This document shows, in pieces, positions 63,106-64,000 of a stretch of DNA of 64,000 nucleotides (position 1 is the stretch's first letter; the number at the start of each line of letters is the position of its first letter). The stretch spans positions 4,417,753 through 4,481,752 of the forward strand of contig OZ038395.1 of assembly GCA_964036045.1 (NCBI GenBank), written 5' to 3'. The stretch is from Eutreptiella sp. 'Long Island Sound 2002'. Lineage: Eukaryota; Euglenozoa; Euglenophyceae; Eutreptiales; Eutreptiaceae. Position numbers and translations under genes: made by a program. The notes beneath the pieces are model-generated. The model searched no databases. It was not told the DNA's origin and worked only from the letters and a program-made list of their open reading frames with translations.

Positions 63106-64000
63106 CTGGGAACATGAGGGCAACGAAAGGAGAAGGTACTCCAAAGAAACAAACATGCAGGATCCTAATCCAAGGAGCATCAACGGGCAGTCGTCGTGCA
63201 ATACTGTCTTCATGTTGCGCTAGGAAGCGGTGAAATGGCAGCCTATGCCTGCAGCACCAGACACATTGGGAGTGGTGCCTCCCCATCCAAGGATGCATTA
63301 CAAGAGAGGAGGGGGGGGGGGGTCTGGAACCTGAACATTTGTGTACCGAAAATGGCTGGATCCTTCGGTAAATTTCATTTTTTCCAACTACAAAATCTGG
63401 GTCTGGGGGGTAGGGGGACTGGGACCCGTGTATTTTGGTGATGGTGAATGTTCCCGCAATTGGGGAACCCGGAGCCTTATTTTTTGGTGACGGCGGGGTC
63501 CAGGGGAGGGGGGGTACCCCCCTCCTCCTACGGTCCCCAGCCGTTCTAAGACATCCTTGCCCCCAACTGAGCAATTCCTGTAGAGATCCTTGAATGCCGT
63601 GCATTCCAAATCTTTGTGGAGGTCAAACAACAATTTTTCGTTTGCCAAAACGGTCGCAAGAACATCAAAAATCCAGAGCACTGGTCTTGACTGCAAATCA
63701 AAGCATGTGGCAACGTTTGTGACCAGTTGGGCCCCCTGCATCGCTTTTGAAAGTTCGTAGGCGTCCTCAGGGAGGGGACTGGGTGGACCTGTGGAGCCCT
63801 GCCGGGGGAGGCTGGGGCACTTGTGCCGTGCGGCGCAGCGGAGGGGGGCTGGGAGAAGCTTGTGCCCGGGGGGGAAAGCCTACAGGGGGGGCCGGGGGCT
63901 TTCGTGAGGGGACAATTTCGGCACACCTCCAATTTTGGTGCGGGGCCATCAGACACGGGAAACTTCAGCAGTCCCAAGCCCTTGGTTCCTTGTGGACAAT
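63106..64000 (-). other. RPT4: Probable upstream Rpt4 intron; no further exon found
   Basis: Searching the minus strand for the expected segment before the Walker A exon (QIRELRE, ELF-RVGI-PPK) found nothing. One minus-strand frame at 63,530-63,741 (VLWIFDVLATVLANEKLLFD, LHKDLECTAFKDLYRNC) looks protein-like but does not match Rpt4. It could be a relic exon or an unrelated insertion. Confidence 0.4.

Overview
The window is nuclear DNA from a eukaryote, most likely a repeat-rich protist or unicellular alga; I cannot name the species. The evidence is spliced genes with GT-AG introns, one intact and several decayed non-LTR retrotransposons, a Ty1/copia element, and many poly-G/poly-C runs and minisatellites. 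There are no operons, CRISPR arrays or ribosome binding sites. Most of the DNA is mobile or intronic.

Layout. (1) About 0.4-3.0 kb: a stop-ridden non-LTR reverse transcriptase/RNase H gene. (2) About 3.0-10.7 kb: an intact LINE with consecutive ORFs (small ORF0, coiled-coil ORF1a, ORF1b overlapping it by 19 nt, and a 1540-aa endonuclease-RT-RNase H ORF2), followed by a tRNA-like sequence. (3) 11.4-13.5 kb: one long reading frame with two RanBP2-type zinc fingers, cut by six in-frame stops. (4) 13.6-15.4 kb: AT-rich and 11-bp tandem repeats, then a LINE 3' remnant. (5) 15.3-23.1 kb, + strand: a host gene I reconstruct from four exons with matching intron phases. It encodes two tandem Rossmann methyltransferase-like domains, the first split over three exons and lacking the glycine-rich loop, the second with it. 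One intron holds a 1.2-kb, 21-bp minisatellite. (6) 27.2-29.0 kb: decayed LINE. (7) 31.6-38.9 kb, + strand: a low-complexity host gene, with an internal 21-bp coding repeat, whose intron holds a shattered LINE and other repeats. (8) 43.8-46.7 kb: another decayed LINE, interrupted by an insert flanked by a 16-bp direct repeat. (9) 46,967-52,202, - strand: a Ty1/copia element with 403-bp LTRs differing at one base, but with broken ORFs. (10) 55.3-63.1 kb, - strand: the C-terminal five exons of the 26S proteasome ATPase Rpt4. Its introns carry a 307-bp duplication, 21-bp units related to the 20.5-kb minisatellite, pentanucleotide arrays and another RNase H remnant.

Main cross-window signals. In the decayed retroelement frames I followed, 28 in-frame stops are all TGA or TAG, none TAA. 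This is what CGA-to-TGA and CAG-to-TAG change at methylated CG and CHG sites would give. The 21-bp minisatellite unit recurs in two Rpt4 introns in the same orientation relative to transcription. Homopolymer G/C runs crowd host introns and intergenic DNA but are nearly absent from the young retroelements.
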